A stretch of DNA of 6,894 bases, from positions 1 to 6,894 of the forward strand of contig DAOVUU010000130.1 of the NCBI GenBank assembly GCA_030632405.1, given 5' to 3'. The notes beneath the pieces were generated by a model that did no database searches, had not been told where the DNA came from, and saw only the letters and a program-made list of their open reading frames with translations. Position 1 is the stretch's first letter, and each line of letters starts with the position of its first letter. The DNA comes from Desulfobulbaceae bacterium. GTDB taxonomy: Bacteria > Desulfobacterota > Desulfobulbia > Desulfobulbales > Desulfocapsaceae. The translations under genes were made by a program, and so were the position numbers. Positions 5,103 through 6,894 of this stretch are shown piece by piece.

Positions 5103-5987
5103 TCAAGATAAATAGATGCTACCCACAGCTATGATGGTCATATGCAGAAAAAGTGCTCCATTGAGAACCGCAAAAAGCAGCATATAATTATTTCTTCGCT
5201 TACTTCTAAACCTGAGAAAAAAACAGCCCAGTAAAGAAAACGAATTCAATATTATCAAAATTCTTACCACAGATCCGCTTATACAGGGAAGAATTGTAAA
5301 CAGAATCATTACAGAAACTAACCCTCCAATCCAGGTAATAAAAAAGCGCCGGATTGTGTCCTCTTGAAAAAAAGAATACAAACTTGGAATTACGCCTGAC
5401 GTATAATCTTCTCTATGGTGTAAGAGGACGAGCCAGAAATGAGGGACCTGCCATAAAATCATAAGAGTTATGAGAAGAAATGGTTCGAATCCGGTTTTAC
5501 CTCCGCCGGCGACAAGCCAACCGATATATGGAGGTAATGCTCCGCAAACAGCACCGGGAACAATAGCCAGAACGGTTTGCTGCTTAAGAGGAGTATAGAT
5601 ACCATTGTAGAGAACCACCGCAAATGCGGCCATGAAGAGGGGAAAAATTGTTTCACTGACTGCATTGAGAACAATAACACCTGCACCGAGCAGTAAGAAA
5701 GCCTGATAGCCGGCCCGCAGCAGACTGACAGCCTTTCTTGGAAGAGGTCTCTTTTTCGTTCTTTCCATATGAGCATCGGTATGATGCTCCTGAATGGAGT
5801 TAAGGGTTGCAGCTCCTGTTGCCAAAAAAAACAGCCCCACTCCGGTCAACAAGGCGCGGGAGGAAACAGTGGGATCAGCAAGAAAGAACCCGAACAGAGC
5901 TGAATAGCCGACCAGAAGGCAAAGCGGCGCTTTTGCCAGGTATACGGCGGATTGCAAACTGACCCACAACCGCCTGTCAACACTCAT
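5103..5987 (-). CDS. ctaB: Heme O synthase (protoheme IX farnesyltransferase)
   Basis: 294 residues, usual length for CtaB/CyoE, an integral membrane UbiA-superfamily prenyltransferase. It joins farnesyl diphosphate to heme B to make heme O, the precursor of heme A for heme-copper oxidases. The first prenyl-diphosphate/Mg motif is N63...E67...D71-AHMERT-KKRPLP (63-83). The second loop region includes LYNGIYTPLKQQT (126-138) and the strongly diagnostic QVPHFWLVLLHHREDY (180-195). About eight to nine hydrophobic segments are visible. The ATG at 5987 lies only 3 nt after the coxB stop, and the purine-rich coxB end (GAAGAAGAG) serves as ribosome site, so the two are translationally coupled. Placement behind oxidase subunits fits heme supply to this oxidase. 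Heme A synthase (CtaA) is not in the window, so whether the enzyme carries heme O or A is undecided. No clear terminator follows. Confidence 0.95.
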   Translation of the reverse strand: MSVDRRLWVSLQSAVYLAKAPLCLLVGYSALFGFFLADPTVSSRALLTGVGLFFLATGAATLNSIQEHHTDAHMERTKKRPLPRKAVSLLRAGYQAFLLLGAGVIVLNAVSETIFPLFMAAFAVVLYNGIYTPLKQQTVLAIVPGAVCGALPPYIGWLVAGGGKTGFEPFLLITLMILWQVPHFWLVLLHHREDYTSGVIPSLYSFFQEDTIRRFFITWIGGLVSVMILFTILPCISGSVVRILIILNSFSLLGCFFLRFRSKRRNNYMLLFAVLNGALFLHMTIIAVGSIYLS

Positions 5988-5990
5988 TAT

Positions 5991-6581
5991 TTACTCTTCT
6001 TCCAGCCACTCCAGATATTCGTCCTTTGGCACAATCCGCAACTTGGCCAACATCTCGGAATGACCAGCACCGCAGTATTCGGTACATTGGATATCATATT
6101 CTCCAATTTTATCTGCAGAGAACCAGACATAGGTCTCCATTCCTTTAACAGCATCTATTTTTATACGAAAAGCGGGAATATATAAACTGTGCACCACATC
6201 AAGAGATGTGACATTTAACTTAATCGCCTCACCAAGGGGAACCACCAGTTCATTTTCTGTCTCTTTATCGTTCTCGTAGACGAAAAGCCAGGAAAACATC
6301 TGACCGGCGACCTCTATCTCAATTGCATCCTCAGGAACCGTTCGTAATCCGATATATGAACTCCAGCCCACATAAAACATGGAGAGTGCAATGAGCGTTG
6401 GTACAATCGTCCAGATAATCTCAAGGAGATAATTATCCCGTATATCAGAAGGAACAGGATTCCTGCTCCTTCTGTATCGGATAACAAAATAGATCATAAC
6501 AGCTGTTATACCAAACAGCAGGAAAACAGAAAATCCGAGGATATACCAAAAGGCCTGATCTACACCTTGAACCGGGGTCAT
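5991..6581 (-). CDS. coxB: Cytochrome c oxidase subunit II (CuA-containing)
   Basis: 196 residues, compact for bacterial subunit II because there is no cleavable signal, no lipobox and no C-terminal cytochrome c domain. Two membrane helices (about residues 12-35 and 52-76) anchor a periplasmic cupredoxin domain, the electron entry point that passes electrons from cytochrome c to subunit I. The complete CuA ligand set is present: H131 in VVHSLYIP, then C166, E168, C170, H174 and M177 in CTEYCGAGHSEM. This makes it a cytochrome c oxidase rather than a quinol oxidase, whose CyoA-type subunit lacks these ligands. WTIVPTLIA (57-65) is typical of helix 2. GGAG (6590-6587) precedes the ATG by 5 nt. 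Subunit IV ends 29 nt upstream and ctaB begins 3 nt downstream, so all three should be one transcript. Confidence 0.97.
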   Translation of the reverse strand: MTPVQGVDQAFWYILGFSVFLLFGITAVMIYFVIRYRRSRNPVPSDIRDNYLLEIIWTIVPTLIALSMFYVGWSSYIGLRTVPEDAIEIEVAGQMFSWLFVYENDKETENELVVPLGEAIKLNVTSLDVVHSLYIPAFRIKIDAVKGMETYVWFSADKIGEYDIQCTEYCGAGHSEMLAKLRIVPKDEYLEWLEEE

Positions 6582-6610
6582 AAAATCTCCATCTGTTGTT
6601 TAGATAGATA

Positions 6611-6894
6611 CTATCTGAAGGCCACATCCCAAAATGTGAAACCTATCATTATGAGTAAAAAGCTTACTGTACCGATAAACGATAGATTGATAATCGGCCC
6701 CTCATATTTCAAATGCATAAAAAAGAGCAACACAAAGGTAACCTTTGTACAGGCAATACCCAGAGCCACCGGCACATTGAAAAAGCCAAGATCTATATAG
6801 GACACGGCGACAGTAACTCCGGTCAGAGCGAGGAGCAGACCTAAAATCAAAGCCAACGTTGTGTAGCTTAAAATATGAGTATCTTCCTGTGAGT
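6611..6894 (-). CDS. Cytochrome c oxidase subunit IV family protein (caa3-type), 5' truncated
   Basis: The frame is open to the right edge (last full codon 6892-6890), so the start lies outside; the TTG at 6856 is internal. The visible 93 residues begin SQEDTHILSYTTLALILG, matching the conserved HILSY start region of prokaryotic subunit IV, so only a few residues are likely missing. Three hydrophobic helices are seen, with SYIDLG after the first and the family hallmark FFMHLKYEG in the second. This small membrane subunit is thought to assist assembly or stability of the subunit I core and carries no cofactor. It is first in the visible part of the oxidase gene set; subunits III and I are expected further upstream, beyond 6894. 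Confidence 0.9.
   Translation of the reverse strand, partial: SQEDTHILSYTTLALILGLLLALTGVTVAVSYIDLGFFNVPVALGIACTKVTFVLLFFMHLKYEGPIINLSFIGTVSFLLIMIGFTFWDVAFR

Overview
The window looks like a chromosomal stretch from an anaerobic or microaerobic Gram-negative bacterium, most likely a Desulfobacterota (Desulfobulbales-like) relative. This placement is inference. It rests on a cinA-recA pair, a small rubredoxin, a UGA-containing ArsC-family selenoprotein, a ferritin and a caa3/aa3-type oxidase cluster lying together, and on an inverted-repeat element whose arms resemble repeats I associate with that phylum. Nothing points to plasmid or phage. The coding genes look intact, apart from the two cut by the window edges.

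Plus strand, 2-3970. The 3' part of cinA (MoCF-like domain plus NMN deamidase-type domain) is followed by a 280-bp gap. That gap holds a probable promoter and a 127-bp near-palindromic repeat lying in the presumed recA leader. Then come recA (complete and canonical) and, 13 nt later, a COG2509-type FAD-dependent oxidoreductase with five clustered cysteines. A separate rubredoxin gene follows. It has its own strong sigma70-type promoter, a Fur-box-like palindrome just downstream of the -10 and a strong ribosome binding site, and it ends in a near-perfect intrinsic terminator.

Minus strand, 4933-4043. A ferritin with a complete ferroxidase centre is followed 42 nt later by a gene that conventional calling would truncate. 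Reading through an in-frame TGA at 4349-4351 gives a 113-residue ArsC/Spx-like thioredoxin-fold protein with a U-x-x-C active site. A hairpin directly after the TGA (4312-4347) is the expected bacterial SECIS. This is the most interesting item in the window. Together with the Fur-box rubredoxin it makes a small iron/redox neighbourhood.

Minus strand, 6894-5103. This is the end of a terminal-oxidase operon, read as subunit IV (5' end outside the window), subunit II with a full CuA site, then heme O synthase (ctaB/cyoE). Subunits I and III are presumably upstream, beyond the right edge. Between this operon and ferritin (4934-5102) lies a degenerate inverted repeat related to the element in front of recA.

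No rRNA, tRNA, CRISPR array, transposase or attachment site was seen. No stretch over 300 bp lacks a gene.
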